Shown piece after piece: positions 1-11,528 of a stretch of DNA of 64,000 nt. Positions within the stretch are counted from its first letter, which is position 1. Each line of letters starts with the position of its first letter. This DNA comes from Dendrobium chrysotoxum (Eukaryota; Streptophyta; Magnoliopsida; Asparagales; Orchidaceae): assembly GCA_019925795.1 (NCBI GenBank), contig CM034298.1, positions 51,796,365 to 51,860,364 of the forward strand, written 5' to 3'. The notes under the pieces were generated by a model that did not search any database, had not been told where the DNA came from, and saw only the letters and a program-made list of their open reading frames with translations. The translations under genes were made by a program, and so were the position numbers.

Positions 1-794
1 AGAGAGATTCAGGGAGAGATTTTAGAGAGATAAAGTCCATTTCCAGCTACTTCAGGTCATTTTCAGCTGACGATCCAGTTCTGGAAGTTGCTCTGGTCGA
101 GGTAGATTAAATTTTGTCTATATTAGTTTTCAATAATTCAGTATATTTGGATTTTTCAGATCGAATTTATAATTTGATTTTACAAAAATGCAATTTTCTT
201 AGATTCTGATAAATTTCATCATGTAACTTTTGCTATGTTGTTGGTACGATTATTCTTATCATTTTAAATATTTATTCGAGATTTTCGGTTGGATGATTTT
301 GAAAAGCAATAATTTTTACCAACTCAGAAATTCATTTTGACATTTAAAAATAGTATTTTAATTCAATTAAAGCTTCCAAATATTTTTATACATAATCTCT
401 GGTAATGTGATAGAATTCTAAAAACTATAGTTTTGGCGAACAGTAGAACACTTGGTAGGAAATTATTTTGACAGCCATTAGAGTATTTTTGTAAAATTAT
501 ATATTAAGACTACAATTGCTTCAGTAGTGTAGAATGCATTTTATTTTTAATATCTATGTTTGAAATATTTGAATTGTGTGAAAAGAATTTCTATTGATGG
601 CGAAAAGGGATTATGTTGTTTGCTATGTATTAGAAGTTGGGGTTTGAGGGCCAATACGATATTTGTTATGAGGTGTTTGCATATATTTCAATCATTTTGA
701 ATGCAATTTCAATAGTTTATTTAAATACTTATTTCAATTCAGCATTAGTACTTGCTTTTATTTTAGCTTTTCGTGTAATATTTCAGTTATTATT

Positions 795-1392
795 ATGGGT
801 GTAAATGAGTCGAGCTCGAGCTCGACTCATGCCTTACTCGACCTCGACTCGTTGGCCAAATAATGAGCTCGAACTCGAGTCGAGCTCAAAGGGCGAGCTC
901 GAGCTAGACTCGTGGAAAAAAGACGGCTCGCGAGCAGCTCATGAGATCGTGTGCGGCTTCACTATGGGAGACGACGCGCTTGCGTCGGAGAAGAAAGTCA
1001 TTCGTTGCGTGTGAAAAGAGAAATTCGATTTTGTTTTTTGCTTTTTTTTTTCTTGGTAGTATAGGACATTTAATGTTGCTATTAAAAAAAACCTGTTGCT
1101 ATTAACAGCGCAGCACAAGACATTTGGCCAACTTTTTTTTTTTAGTTTTTATTTTTTATTCATGTTGTACTGTAGCTTTTATTAAGAAAAAAAGGACTTA
1201 ATCTATTTTTAAAAATTACATCACTTATTACGATCCGGCGCGCGAGCTCACGAGCCGAGCATTATCAAGATCGAACTCGAGCTCGTTTAGTAAACGAGCT
1301 CGAGTTTTAGCATGTGAGCTCGAGTTTTAGCTCATGAGCTCGTTATCAGAAACTACTCAAGAGCAGGCTCGGTTCACTTACACATTTAGTTG
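795..1392. mobile_element. hAT-like non-autonomous element (MITE), copy A
   Basis: A 598-bp block is flanked by the 8-bp direct repeat TTATTATT (787-794 and 1393-1400). Its ends are imperfect inverted repeats built around GTGTAAATGAGTCGAGC on the left and the complement of GGTTCACTTACAC on the right. Subterminal DNA is dense in GAGCTC/CTCGAG motifs, as in many plant hAT MITEs. An 8-bp target duplication is the hAT length, but this one is low complexity, so the boundaries are tentative. No transposase is encoded; the short open frame inside is a by-product of the CTCGAG repeats. Confidence 0.65.
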
Positions 1393-2312
1393 TTATTATT
1401 CAGCATTTTCAACCCTTTTTATTTGATTTATTGATTCCTCTTTTAGGTCGTCGTATCCTACAGAGTCGTGTTAGCTCACTCCTGCTTTTGCTTATATTTC
1501 CATGCTAGGGATAGGGTAAAGATCAATCTGAGTAGTTTTTGATAGCATACTCTAATCTATGTTGTATGTATAAATTTTAATATTTCATTTTGACAGACTT
1601 GGCTTTTATTTTGTAGTGTCTTCTTGTTGTCAAGCGCTGTTATAGATAAACCTCATATTGTATTTGTATTTTTGGATAATATATAGAAAATTTTATTTAT
1701 GAGATTCAATAGTCTTTTGCTTTACATTTATATTTAGTAGTGACTATGTGTCGTACATGATTTGAATGTTTCAGCTTCACAGCATTTCTCCATATGCGAT
1801 TAGTATTTGCTTCTTGTCATGATCGAGCACTGTATAACTCCAATTGATTTGGATTTATGAATGCTCAAGGGAAGTTTGATAATTTTACATTAGGTGAATT
1901 TCCATATGAAATCATGATCACCATGCCAATAAGGGAGGTGCCTTTGGTATTAAGAAATATCCCCAAATTTTCTTTTAAATTTTAAATTATTTAAATAAGA
2001 TTAAAAATTCAAAAATAATGAAAAATAATTTTTTTAAAATATTAAATACTCAAATTAATTCTAAAAATTCCAAGATAATTTGGAGCATGTAAAAAAATTC
2101 TAGATACTTACTCAAAATTTTTAGGAATTCTCAAATTGACATCTTAATTACTCAAAATTTTAAATTTTGATTTGAAACATTTAAGAAATCACGAAATGTA
2201 ATATTTAGCTCACTTTGCATTGAAATAATTTTGATCTACTTATACAGATGCATTTGAGCTTCACATAGAGTTTTGGATTTTTCTTTATCAATTTGATATA
2301 TTATGTAATTTA

Positions 2313-2431
2313 GGTTTCGTTTGGGAGGGCTTTCTTACTACTTCTTAAAGCAGTTTTCTAGTATAAAATTCTATTTTTTGTACTAAAAAGTTGCTTTAAA
2401 AAGTAATAAAAAAGTCATCCCAAATGAAGCT
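2313..2431. mobile_element. Short palindromic MITE, TTA target site (first of an adjacent pair)
   Basis: About 119 bp with long terminal inverted repeats: the left end starts GGTTTCGTTTGGGA and the right end is the complement of a GCTTCATTTGGGATG-type end. It is flanked by TTA at 2310-2312 and 2432-2434. The 3-bp TTA duplication and ends of this kind fit Tourist/PIF-Harbinger-like MITEs. It has no coding capacity. Confidence 0.7.
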
Positions 2432-2434
2432 TTA

Positions 2435-2554
2435 GGGTTCATTTGGGACGGCTTTCTTACTGCTTCTTAAAGTAGCTTTCTAGTATAAAAGTTAAAAATT
2501 TTTAACTAGAAAGCTGCTTTAAGAAGCAGTAAGAAAGTCGTCCCAAACGAAGCC
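2435..2554. mobile_element. Short palindromic MITE, TTA target site (second of an adjacent pair)
   Basis: About 120 bp from GGGTTCATTTGGGACG to the complement of GGCTTCGTTTGGGACG, flanked by TTA at 2432-2434 and 2555-2557. It shares the central TTA with the MITE to its left, so the two sit back to back. The two halves can fold into one long hairpin. Same family as the elements at 2313 and 3538. Confidence 0.72.
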
Positions 2555-3537
2555 TTAATTAGAACATTCATATGACTATTAAAAGCTCATAATATGCTTT
2601 CTCTACTGATTGGAGCACACCTTAAATTTTTTTTTTAATGATTTAGGGTGAATTCCTTATTCTTATAAATAATTATTTAATATTATCAGTTATTTATCTA
2701 ACAAAAACTCAAACATTCTTGAGAAATTTAGTTTGCTTAAGCATTTCATCTTATCCTTTTGAATGTAAGCAAATGATTTTTCAAAATCATTAAGCTAAAA
2801 ATTAAAATTTCAATCTTAATAAAACCATAGGCTAATTTCAAATTACATGAGCATTGGATACATAAATCACATGTTATGTATTTTCCATCATTAAAAAGCT
2901 CTCTTTTATATAATAATAATAATATATAAAATTTCAACTTAATTAATCAATTAAGGCATAGTTTCAGTTTTCTCAAGTAAAGTGTCAAACATCAAACATC
3001 TCCAAATATTTTAAAAAAATTTCTAATTTATTTGATATTTTAATAAATTTTTATTTCATATGTGATATTGATGAAAATTATTAGACAATTATCAAGCTGC
3101 CCTTATTATTTGGAAAATCATTTTGCCTTAATCTTTGATTATTAGTTGACCAAATTCCAAAATTTCTCTAAATTATAACCTATTTTATTTTGAATTTTAA
3201 TCTTTTTAATGATTTAAGAAATTTCAAGTTTATTTATTAGATTCAAATTTATTTATATCAAAAATCCTTGAATAATACTATTTACACATTGATGTGTCAT
3301 TCTAATTAATCTAGGTTAATCTTGATTAATTAATCCTTAATTAATATCCATTTGATCATTGCACTCCACTTTAGCTTCTCAATAATACTATTAACTTGCA
3401 TTTTTGACATGGATCAAACTATCTACACTTTTTCAACATATTAATTAGCCCATCATTTTAGTCATGCTTTTTTGGGCTTGCCATCTCTATTTTAGGAAAC
3501 CCTTTCAATTTAGCTATACCACATTTACTTAAACTTT

Positions 3538-3666
3538 GGCTTCATTTGGGACGATTTTCTTATTGCTTTTTAAAGTAGTTTGTTAGTAAAAAAAAAATTG
3601 AACTAGAAATTTTTGTACTAAAAAGCTACTTTAGAAAGCAGTAAGAAGATCATCCCAAATGAACCC
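3538..3666. mobile_element. Short palindromic MITE of the same family
   Basis: About 129 bp, starting GGCTTCATTTGGGACG and ending with the complement of GGGTTCATTTGGGATG, flanked by TTT on both sides (3535-3537 and 3667-3669). Same inverted-repeat design as the pair at 2313-2554 but with an A-run in the loop arm. The TTT flank is less diagnostic than TTA. Confidence 0.66.
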
Positions 3667-5509
3667 TTTGTCTTAACTTAATCAAGATTTTTTTTTTATG
3701 ACTTCATGGTATTATTAAACCATACAACATGGTTAAACAACTTTTATTCTAAGTAAATACTTGTACTTTGACCACTCTTTTCCTCTCCAAGTAGACTATC
3801 TCTATTTGGGCATGTTATGCACTCTGGGTTCTTCTAGTTATTTCTAAGAAAATTTAGAGCATTTCAATCTTCTAGATGCTTATACCATATTCAAATATTT
3901 GAATCTTCAGCTTAATAGTGTGGGGGGATAAACTAAGGATTTAAAATTTTTATTTTTGTAATTAAATATTGCATAGAGAAAAACATATCATCTCGAAAGA
4001 TAAAAATAAATTTTGCAATGGATTCAAAAATAAAAATAAGATTTTAGAAATAATGTCCAGTCCCAGTGATTTCTCCCATCTAATGTAAGTAAGGTAGGGT
4101 TTCTTTTATTAAGGAGTATAGGTTCCCCACAAAAGCAAATATTTATAGATAATTACATCTCAAGAGAGGTGATCTCCTGAGAACTCTCTTGATTAAATTA
4201 GTGATAAATATTTTTATGCTTCCGAAGTTTGGGGAAGGGTGTTATTTTGGAATTTCAAAGGGATTGGTTCAAATTTGGAGCAATACTTTTCAATAGTTAA
4301 AAGAAGAAGGGTAAAGAGCACTGGATTCTCAGAAGCTTAAAAGTAATCAAAACTATCCTATGTTGTGCATTAAAATTTTGAAATTTCAATTTATTATTTG
4401 CTTTTTTAATTAGAAATTTGATGCTTGTATTTCAACAACACGAGATTGAGAAAAAGCCCAAGAACTGAGGACTTATGACGTAGCAAATCAATCTTAGATA
4501 CTAAAAATAAGATTGACACTACAAAATTGTAACTTGAACTTAAATCTAAAAGACGCAATGGGACTTACAAGATTCAACCCCACTAATGATTTCAGAAAGC
4601 TTGACTCTACTAGATTTATAATCCTTACTGGAGATGATGGCATCTAGTATGTGCTAAGTGATGGGGGTGTCCCCATATTATCTATTTTTTTGCTTCACTT
4701 TTAATTTTAACTGTTTATTTTTTTTTCAAATATACTTTCAATTTAAGTTTTCAATATATATTTTTTTAATTTTAGGAGTTTGGGGTTACATTTATTGACC
4801 TAAGAGGTGAGGAGACTTTTTACAATGCCTCAAAAAGTAAACAAAGTGTCATTTATTATTTTTATTATTTGAAGCTTTTTTGAGGAGTTTCCAAAAGAAA
4901 ATTTTATTTTAAATTTAATATCATTTCAAACTATTTAATTTATTATACTCTATAAATTAGTGATTTCATAAAAGTTTATTTGATATTTTGCAGCTTTTTC
5001 TTGAGTCATTATCTAAATATCCAATTTTTAGAATATTTTAATTATTATTTTTATTGAACCTAGATTTTGTTAATTCTTGCTTTAAGTTCCAATGATGTCA
5101 AAAAATTATAAAATATTTTTTTTAAAGTTAGGGACAACCTCAAGAATATCTCATAAAACTATAAAATTATTTTAAATTTCTGAAAATTAATGTATTCTTT
5201 AATTATTTAATGATGAAAATTCAATTTTTTTTATTAAGATTGTCTCAAACAAATTGAGAAAATTTATAGAGGTTAGGGGTTACTTCAGTAACTTGACATT
5301 AAAATTTGATCTCTTTTGGGTACAATTTTGATTTCCTAGAGTTTGCATATCAATAAATGATTCTATTTTTATTTTCTAATTAAATTAATTTCAAATTTAA
5401 TGGAATATCACAGGAACTAGACTTTATATTCTATGATGATTCCATAAAAATTTAAAGTTAAATAGAGATGTTTCAAATTTATTATAATTTATTGGAGGAG
5501 TTTACTAGA

Positions 5510-5514
<5 letters not shown>

Positions 5515-5586
<72 letters not shown>
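5515..5586. repeat. (TA)n microsatellite, copy A
   Basis: About 72 bp of uninterrupted TA dinucleotide. The matching run in copy B (20663-20716) is about 54 bp, so the array has changed length since the duplication. Confidence 0.97.
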
Positions 5587-5591
<5 letters not shown>

Positions 5592-5842
5592 GGTTCTCAC
5601 TATTTTTAATGATCATTAAGACTTCAAGAAATTTTACCTTTTATTTTTCTGATTTTAGTAGGATATTTAATGAATTTTTTAAATTTTCCTTCTTGAGGAG
5701 GTCTGTTATTGGAGTAAACTATCGAGCTAAAATTTTATATAAACTTTCTATAAAAGGCGGCTAAGCCATGAAAACTATGGACATTATGAAGCTCTTGGAA
5801 ATTAACCAATCAAAATGGCTTTAATTTTGGTAGGGCCTGCCT

Positions 5843-6103
5843 TCAAGCTACCAACAATAATAATGAATCATAGAAAAGTGAGTTCTGGTTGGTAAAAGAA
5901 GCATTTTTAAGATTTATATAAAGCTTATATTCTTTAGGTTTAATTAGGATGAATCTTAAGTTGTCTAGGTACACTTTCTCACTAGGGCTAAGAATCATAA
6001 TATCATCGAAATAGACCATAGAGAATTGTCCTATGTAAGACTTTAGTACTATGTTCTTTTGTCTCATGAATGTGCTAGGTGCATTTGATAATCTGAATGA
6101 CAT
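5843..6103 (-). pseudogene. Ty3/gypsy reverse transcriptase fragment, copy A
   Basis: An open 86-codon piece of RT. The start FRLSNAPSTFM is the finger/palm motif found in Ty3 RTs as FGLSNAPSTFM, and VYFDDIMI is the catalytic YxDD-type box with both Asp residues. Upstream in the same domain LYEWLV can be read at about 6103-6123. Downstream, near 5700-5810, a degenerate HSFHGLAAFYRKF motif marks the start of the RT-RNase H connection. The frame is identical to that of copy B (20973-21233), so no amino-acid change has accumulated here since the duplication. It is a fragment of a dead element, not an independent gene. Confidence 0.88.
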
Positions 6104-7018
6104 AACTAGCCACTCGTACAGTCTATTAGAGTTTTAATTTTGAGATATGTCTTGGAAAAATGAGTAGCATATCTAACAAGACCTTACATATCATCTAAGC
6201 TAGGGACTGGAAGCCTATATATATATATTAGTGATTTTGTTGACTACTCTACTACCAAATGTGCATTCTCTAGGTACCATCCTTTTTAAGTACTAATAGT
6301 GTAGAAACTCTATGAGACTAATGTGTTTCTGAATGAAGCCTTTCTTAAGTAGTTCATCCACTTATCTTTTGAGTTCAACACGCTCAATAAAGTTTATTCT
6401 ATAATGGAGCAAATTTTGTAGTTGTGAACTCAGAATGAAGTCAAATAACATGTTGTATTTCCCTCATAGTTTGCATGCCATCATGTAGGTCTTTGAAATA
6501 CAAGTTTTGGAAATCATATTAGAGGGGAGCTACAATATCAAGAATGTGATATTAAGGTGGGTTCTCAATAACTTCTCTCACTTGGATAAGATAACAAGAT
6601 GAAGGGTCAGAAAATTTCTTAAGCATTGTATTGAATCCTACTTTTCTACTCTAATTTTAGAGGATGAAAGTAAAGTTGTAGGACTCCTTAATCTATGTCA
6701 AAAATGATTTCTCTAGTAGCATATGGGAAGATAACACAATTAATTGAAGTTTTGAACTTCTCTTCTAACTAGGTTTGGGTTGCATTTCTAACCTGGGCAT
6801 ATGAGGAGTGGGAAAAATTTTATCTAGAGGTATAGTCTCTTTCAGTGAATTTTATTGGGAATAACTTTATGATATTGTCATTATATGTTAATACATAAGT
6901 GTTCTCTCAATGACAATGAATGACATTTAAACCATAAAACCAATGCCATCCTAACAAGATATGTGTAATCTCCATTGCATGAATATCACACAAAGTTTGG
7001 TCAATATAACTACCTATT

Positions 7019-7385
7019 TTGATAGGAATAAGACATCTGGATGTGATAGGCAAAGATGTGTGGTTCACACAACTCACATGGAAAGATTACAGGTGGAGTT
7101 CAACACTTAAATTTTTTTTTTCTAGTAATGGCATGCTTAGATATTGCATTCATGGCACTACCTCCATTGATTACAAGCTTATATCTCTTCTCCTAACACA
7201 AAATATACATGGAGAAAATATTTCTCATTCTCCAACCCTCTTCCTTTCTGGATGCAATCATTAATCTCATGGCACTGAAAAGTATCTCTGACATGCCTTA
7301 TCCTCATCAAAAAGAGGTGTATCATCATTGATCCCTTCCACCTCATTATCAACTTCCTCCTATTCAAGTTCTTCCTCAACCTCAT
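7019..7385 (-). pseudogene. Ty3/gypsy protease-region remnant, copy A
   Basis: Minus-strand frames contain the run WRMRNIFSMYILC followed by YKLVINGGSAMNAIS. In Ty3 elements of this clade the protease active site is D-G-G-S or D-S-G-S followed by N-V-V-S, so this is a protease whose Asp reads Asn. Frames are broken between the zinc-knuckle region (about 7440) and this point. The matching stretch in copy B is open at 22230-22421. Confidence 0.6.
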
Positions 7386-7524
7386 CTAGGAGCATAATTC
7401 TAGTTTTGCACTAATATTGTATATATCCCTTTTTGTGACACTTGAAACACTTTATTTCTCTAGGCTTAGAATATATTCAGGGGGACTCTTATTTGTTTGG
7501 GCACTAGAAGATATAGGTCTAAGT

Positions 7525-7776
7525 CTATAGTATACCTATGGGTAGAACAAGAGTATGAATAAAAGGATGAGTTTGAACCTTTGGCTCTAGTTGAAGCCTT
7601 TCTAAGACTAAAGCATAATGAAAAGCATCCTCAAGGATCGGAGGGTCTTGTAACTCAACCTCATATTGGATCTCACTCCTAAGACCAATAACAAACTTGT
7701 TGTCTAACTGCCACTCCAAGTTTGTATAGTTGGTCCTGGGTACTAAATCTTCAATTATGCTCATATGTTCTACCAC
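7525..7776 (-). pseudogene. Ty3/gypsy gag fragment, copy A
   Basis: An 83-codon piece of capsid-type gag. The stretch NKFVIGLRSEIQYEVELQDP then ILEDAFHYALVLER matches the C-terminal half of plant Ty3 gag (the part reading F..GL...I...V....P.....A...A...E). The plus-strand fragment at 62512-62640 reads nearly the same (IGLRSEIRYKIELDP, ILKDAFHYTLL), so the two belong to one family. The rest of gag to the right, to about 8400, is broken by stops; a likely gag start lies near 8370, followed within a few codons by two stops. Confidence 0.78.
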
Positions 7777-8822
7777 TTACATATTGCCTTGACTAAGGGT
7801 CATCAATTTTTTATGTAGCTTTTGTCATAGTTTCTAGAGTAGTGCTTAACCCTTACCATTTTCTTCATCTCTACCCAAGTAAGATTGTGTCGTTTGAACC
7901 TTTCTTCCTTAATTAAAATATTGGTCTAAAATATTTTTGCATGACCTCTATGTTTCATTTAGAAAAGGTGGTTCTTTGATAGTCATCCATTTGGTACCAA
8001 TCAAAGAATTCATCCATTTATGTAAGCCAATCTAAGAACCTGTTGGGGGTAACAAACTCTAACATATGTAGGAGCATTTACATTCAATTAAGGCTTCATG
8101 ATTCCTAAGTTGATCATTCCTATGGAGATTCCATAAACAATGTTTTCAAGGTTGAATGTGCTCACTATGTTTTCAAAGTACTCTTCTTCTATAGTTTAAT
8201 TTTAATTTTCAGCAGAAGGAGGTGATCGAACCCTGACACTGAAATTTTGCACTTGAGCAGTTAAGTTCAAAATGAACTCTTGAATTTTATTAAACTTTTT
8301 ATTAGTTTGAAGTCAACTCATCTATCCTCTTATTCATATTATCCATTAGATATTGAGTAGTTTACTATGGTGGCATTATGCAACAATGAATGCTATGGAC
8401 TTAAGATGTTTGTAATTTGTATTAAATATAAAATGCTTGTTGATTTAGGTAAAATTCATGCAAATGATTTAGAAAAATTATTTTTAAGCTTTTAAAAATT
8501 GCAAATCACATTTAGAATTAAACTAACACAAAATAACTAAATTAGAATTAGGATAGAGCCCTAAATTACTCGAGGTATGTTTTCCTAGATTAATAGGAAC
8601 CAAGAGGAGATATTATATGATTTAGTGGACCACCCCCTTACTGATTTGGATGCTCTAAAGTTAATTATGGTTGACGAGTTTAAGGTTGATGGTTATATCG
8701 ATATATGTGGAGGCAACTGATTGACATTCTTGCACTAGTTAATATAATTGCAACAAACATGTACTCTGCCACAAGAATTTTCTATGAAATATAAATATAC
8801 TGGCAATATTATGAATTATACC

Positions 8823-9275
8823 TTATACTGGTATTGGCCAATCTACTATAGTTTGTACCTTATGCTGATCCACAAATATCTTTCCATCAGTGATTATATG
8901 CCTCAGATATTTCACACTTCTTAACCAAAACTCACATTTAGATAGCTTGGCATACAGTTCATTCCCTTTTATGATTTGTAATACTGCCCTTAAATGATTT
9001 GCATGAAGTTCTTCATCTGAGGAATATACAAGTATGTCATCTATGAATACAATCATAAATATATCTAAAAATGGCTTAAGGATTCTATTCATGAGATCCA
9101 TAAACACTACAGGAGCATTTATCAGACAAAAATGGATCACTATAAACTCATAATGCCCATATCTGGTGCTAAAGGCTGTCTTTGCAATGTCTTCCTCTCT
9201 AATCCTGAGCTGATGATACCCTGACCTCAAATTAATCTTAGAAAACACTGAGGCACCTTCCAACTGACCAAACAA
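8823..9275 (-). pseudogene. Chromovirus reverse transcriptase fragment
   Basis: An open 150-codon piece of RT. It shows LEGASVFSKINLRSGYHQLR (the first catalytic Asp of the usual F-S-K-I-D-L motif is Asn here), INAPVVFMDLMN (normally TNAPA.FM.LMN), and VFIDDILVYS, the catalytic box with both Asp residues intact. Then comes the thumb/connection start: H..HLR.VLQ, AKLSKCEFW, and KVQTIVDWP. The frame ends exactly where foreign sequence begins at about 8830. The N-terminal part of RT continues to the right at 9438-9710 after stops. Compare the RT at 44240-44960 in the complete element. Confidence 0.87.
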
Positions 9276-9437
9276 ATCATCTATTTAAGGGAGAGAATAC
9301 TTATTCTTCACTGTTAGCTTGTTCAATTCTCTATAATCTATACAGAGTCTTAAGCTTCCATCATTCTTTTTCACAAAAAGAACATGAGCACCCTAAAGTG
9401 AGATACTAGGTTGGATGAATTCCTTCTCAAGCAACTC

Positions 9438-9710
9438 TTATAGTTGATCTTTCAATTCCCTTAACTCTTTTATGGCCATTATATATGGAGCTCTTGCAAT
9501 ATGCTCAGCTCCTGAAATCAATTCAATTGAAAAATCAATTTTCCTACTTTGAGGTAAGCCAGGTAAATCATCTATAAATACTTCTGGATGTTCCTGCATA
9601 ATTGGAATATCGTTTAGCTCCTTTTTCATCTTCTTGTCCTCTTTAACATAGGCCAAAAAGCCTTCATATCCTTTCCTCAACAACTGATAAGCCTTTAAGG
9701 AGGAAATCAT
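9438..9710 (-). pseudogene. Chromovirus protease-RT linker fragment
   Basis: Ninety codons holding the conserved linker between protease and RT. MQEHPEVFIDDLPGLPQSRK followed by IDFSIELISGAEHIARAPY corresponds to the plant Del/Tekay pattern V..(F/Y)P.VF...LPGLPP.R.I.F.I.L.PG..PI...PYRM, with several drifted residues. The next conserved residues (K.L..QL) are read at the end before a stop. The complete element carries the matching stretch near 44240-44400. Confidence 0.8.
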
Positions 9711-9734
9711 AATGGCATTTATTCTTCTATCTCT

Positions 9735-10127
9735 CTAAAATTTAAATTCATTTACTCCTGGCTTTTGAAATTTAATCTCCTTCTTATTACAATCTATAGT
9801 CATGAAATGACAAGATAACAAATCCATGCCTAAGATTGTATCAAATTCAGATAAAGGTAGAACAATCAAATCTGCTTCTAAGTTCTCATCACCAATCCTC
9901 AAATTCACATGACATCTCCTATTGGTTTCCATTTAATTTCCATTTGGCATTAAGACTGATAAGGGTTTCAACATGATTGTAGGAAGTAAACTTGGAGATC
10001 TAATAAGCTCCTCTGAAATAAAGGAGTGTGATGCTCTAGTATTAAACAATACTCTAACGAGTTTGTTACACATTAAGATTGTCCCTAATAACATAAAAGT
10101 CATAACATTCATTATAAAACATAACAT
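9735..10127 (-). pseudogene. Chromovirus aspartic protease remnant with ruined active site
   Basis: Two adjacent minus-strand frames (10127-9933 and 9932-9735) together cover a retropepsin domain. LVRVLFNTRASHSFIS is the active-site region, which in this family reads L.D.GA.HSFIS; the catalytic Asp-Thr-Gly is Asn-Thr-Arg here, so it could not cleave. Downstream FDTILGMDLLSCHFMTIDC is the conserved flap/C-terminal segment (D.ILGMDWL....A.IDC). The related protease at 43686-44096 keeps Asp-Thr-Gly. Confidence 0.84.
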
Positions 10128-10406
10128 TCATTTTTCATCCATATCATATAAAATTTTCATTGATAATTAATTAAATCACATACCTGTAACAACATCAGGA
10201 GATCCCTTAACTTCTTGTTGGGACAATCCATATACTCGAGGCTGAACATTCTGACGAGTCTGACCCTGAGAAGGAACAGATGTTGTAGACTCCGTAGCCC
10301 TTGGTCTGCTAGCTATCCTCTAAGTAATATTTCATGTACTGGCCTCTTTAGTAGATTTCTATCCCAGAAGAGGGAAAGACTTTGCTATATGTCTAGGCTG
10401 ATAGCA

Positions 10407-11438
10407 CTAGTAGTAAGTGTTAGTGCTAGAGAGGCACTCTCCCTTATGCATCCTTCCACACTTGCTGCATAATGTAGCAGCTGAAGTACTACTATCAGAA
10501 TTGTTGAGTTTGGGCTTCTTCCAAGTAGACACTCCAGACTGAGAAGATTGAGCAGGCTGAGTGGGCTTTGGTCTGCCCTCATTCTTCCTTTTCTTGAAGT
10601 CCCTCCTCCTCTGAATCACATGTAAGTCCATTTCAATCCTCCTGGCCCTTTCCACCAAAGTGGGATAGTCTTCAATTTCAAAAGGAATCAGAGGCTGCCT
10701 GATAATGTCCTTCAATCCATGCAAAAAGTGGTGATATTTCTCTTTAATATTTGGTATTGGGTGAGGGGCATATCGGGGCAACATTGTGAATTATACCTTA
10801 TACTGTGTAATGGAATGGTCCCCCTAAACCAGTCTATTGAACTTATCCTATATTTGTCTCCTAGCTGACATGGGTATATACCAATCTCTGAACACCTTCA
10901 TAAATTCTCCCCAGGAGATTTGATTGCTAGCTCGCCCTCCAAATGTCTCTTGTAATTGACTCCACCACCATCTTTCAGCCTCACCATCAAAAGTATATGT
11001 AGCCAGGGTAACCCTTCTATCCTCAGGGCAAGACATACCCTCCAAGATCTTCTCTATCCTCATCATCTAATCCTCTGCCTCTATAGGTCCACCACTTGAG
11101 AACAATGAAGGCTTTACATCTTGAAACAACTTTAAGTTCTTATCCATAGAAATAGTCCCACTGCTACTGGCCTAAGTTTGAGAGTTTTTGATCATCTGAG
11201 TCATTGCTGCTATCATCTGAGCAAAGTACTCCATTGTGGCATTGCTGCCACCTCCTGGAGGATCTAATACTGTAGGTAGTGCCCTCCCTGCTTCACATAC
11301 ATTGCCATAAGTGGCAATAGGCTCAGGGTTCATAGCTGGTAGCTCCAACCTTTCTTGATTCCCAATGCCATCAGTGGCATTTTGTTCAGGACCCATATCC
11401 CTAAGATGAAACACAATATTATAAGTCAAAAATTCCAC
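10407..11438 (-). pseudogene. Chromovirus gag with zinc knuckle, broken
   Basis: Three open pieces (11438-11172, 11066-10848, 10784-10407) form one gag. The first contains the N-terminal MTQMI stretch. The middle contains RVTLATYTFDGEAERWWWSQ and FMKVFRDWYIP, the core of the plant retrotransposon gag domain (A...L.G.A..WW). The last contains FLHGLKDIIRQPLIPFEIED then LVERARRIE, a lysine/arginine-rich linker and a degenerate knuckle CSKCGRMHKGEC. The complete element shows the same order and many identical residues at 42563-43490. Stops lie between the pieces. Confidence 0.85.
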
Positions 11439-11508
11439 TTCTTATACATTCTAAGACCCATACAATTATCCTATATGCTCTTTTATATTGATCAGTATTA
11501 AATCCTTT

Positions 11509-11521
11509 GGCTCTAATACCA
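11509..11521 (-). other. Primer-binding site (tRNA-Met type) of the truncated chromovirus
   Basis: On the minus strand the sequence reads TGGTATTAGAGCC, the usual plant initiator-tRNA-Met complement with one substitution. It lies a few bases inside the LTR end that reads GGGTCATGA. This fixes the element's orientation and shows that the LTR lies to the right. Confidence 0.8.
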
Positions 11522-11528
11522 CTCTTAT

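Larger units (their letters stand above)
1..8791. repeat. Large direct duplication, copy A (left end outside window)
   Basis: Base 1 onward matches base 14969 onward at a starting offset of 14968, and the match runs to about 8791 here and 23917 there. By eye the copies differ by scattered substitutions and a few indels. Copy A lacks about 153 bp present at 18187-18340 and 20 bp present near 17807-17826, and has a longer TA run. Both copies contain the same hAT-like MITE, three short MITEs and the same Ty3/gypsy fragment, so those insertions predate the duplication. The match is already in progress at base 1, so the true left end is unknown. Stretches with no other entry (1401-2309, 2558-3534, 3670-5514) are AT-rich and I recognise no gene in them. 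Confidence 0.93.
5640..8791 (-). mobile_element. Decayed Ty3/gypsy fragment (gag-protease-RT), copy A
   Basis: Read on the minus strand, the order from the right is 5' leader, gag, zinc knuckle, protease remnant, reverse transcriptase and the connection region, ending near 5640. The gag part (7525-7776) and the knuckle frame near 7440-7465 resemble the gag at 62512-62870. The protease remnant contains INGGSAMNAIS, with Asn where the active-site Asp is expected. RNase H and integrase are absent. In copy A the right end is cut at 8791, before the primer-binding site that survives in copy B at 24066-24078. Many stops and frameshifts; inactive. Confidence 0.85.

Noticed and set aside
805..1014. 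69-codon frame near the start
   Set aside because: Inside the hAT-like MITE and made of CTCGAG repeats; the copy B version carries the same repeats without an equal frame.
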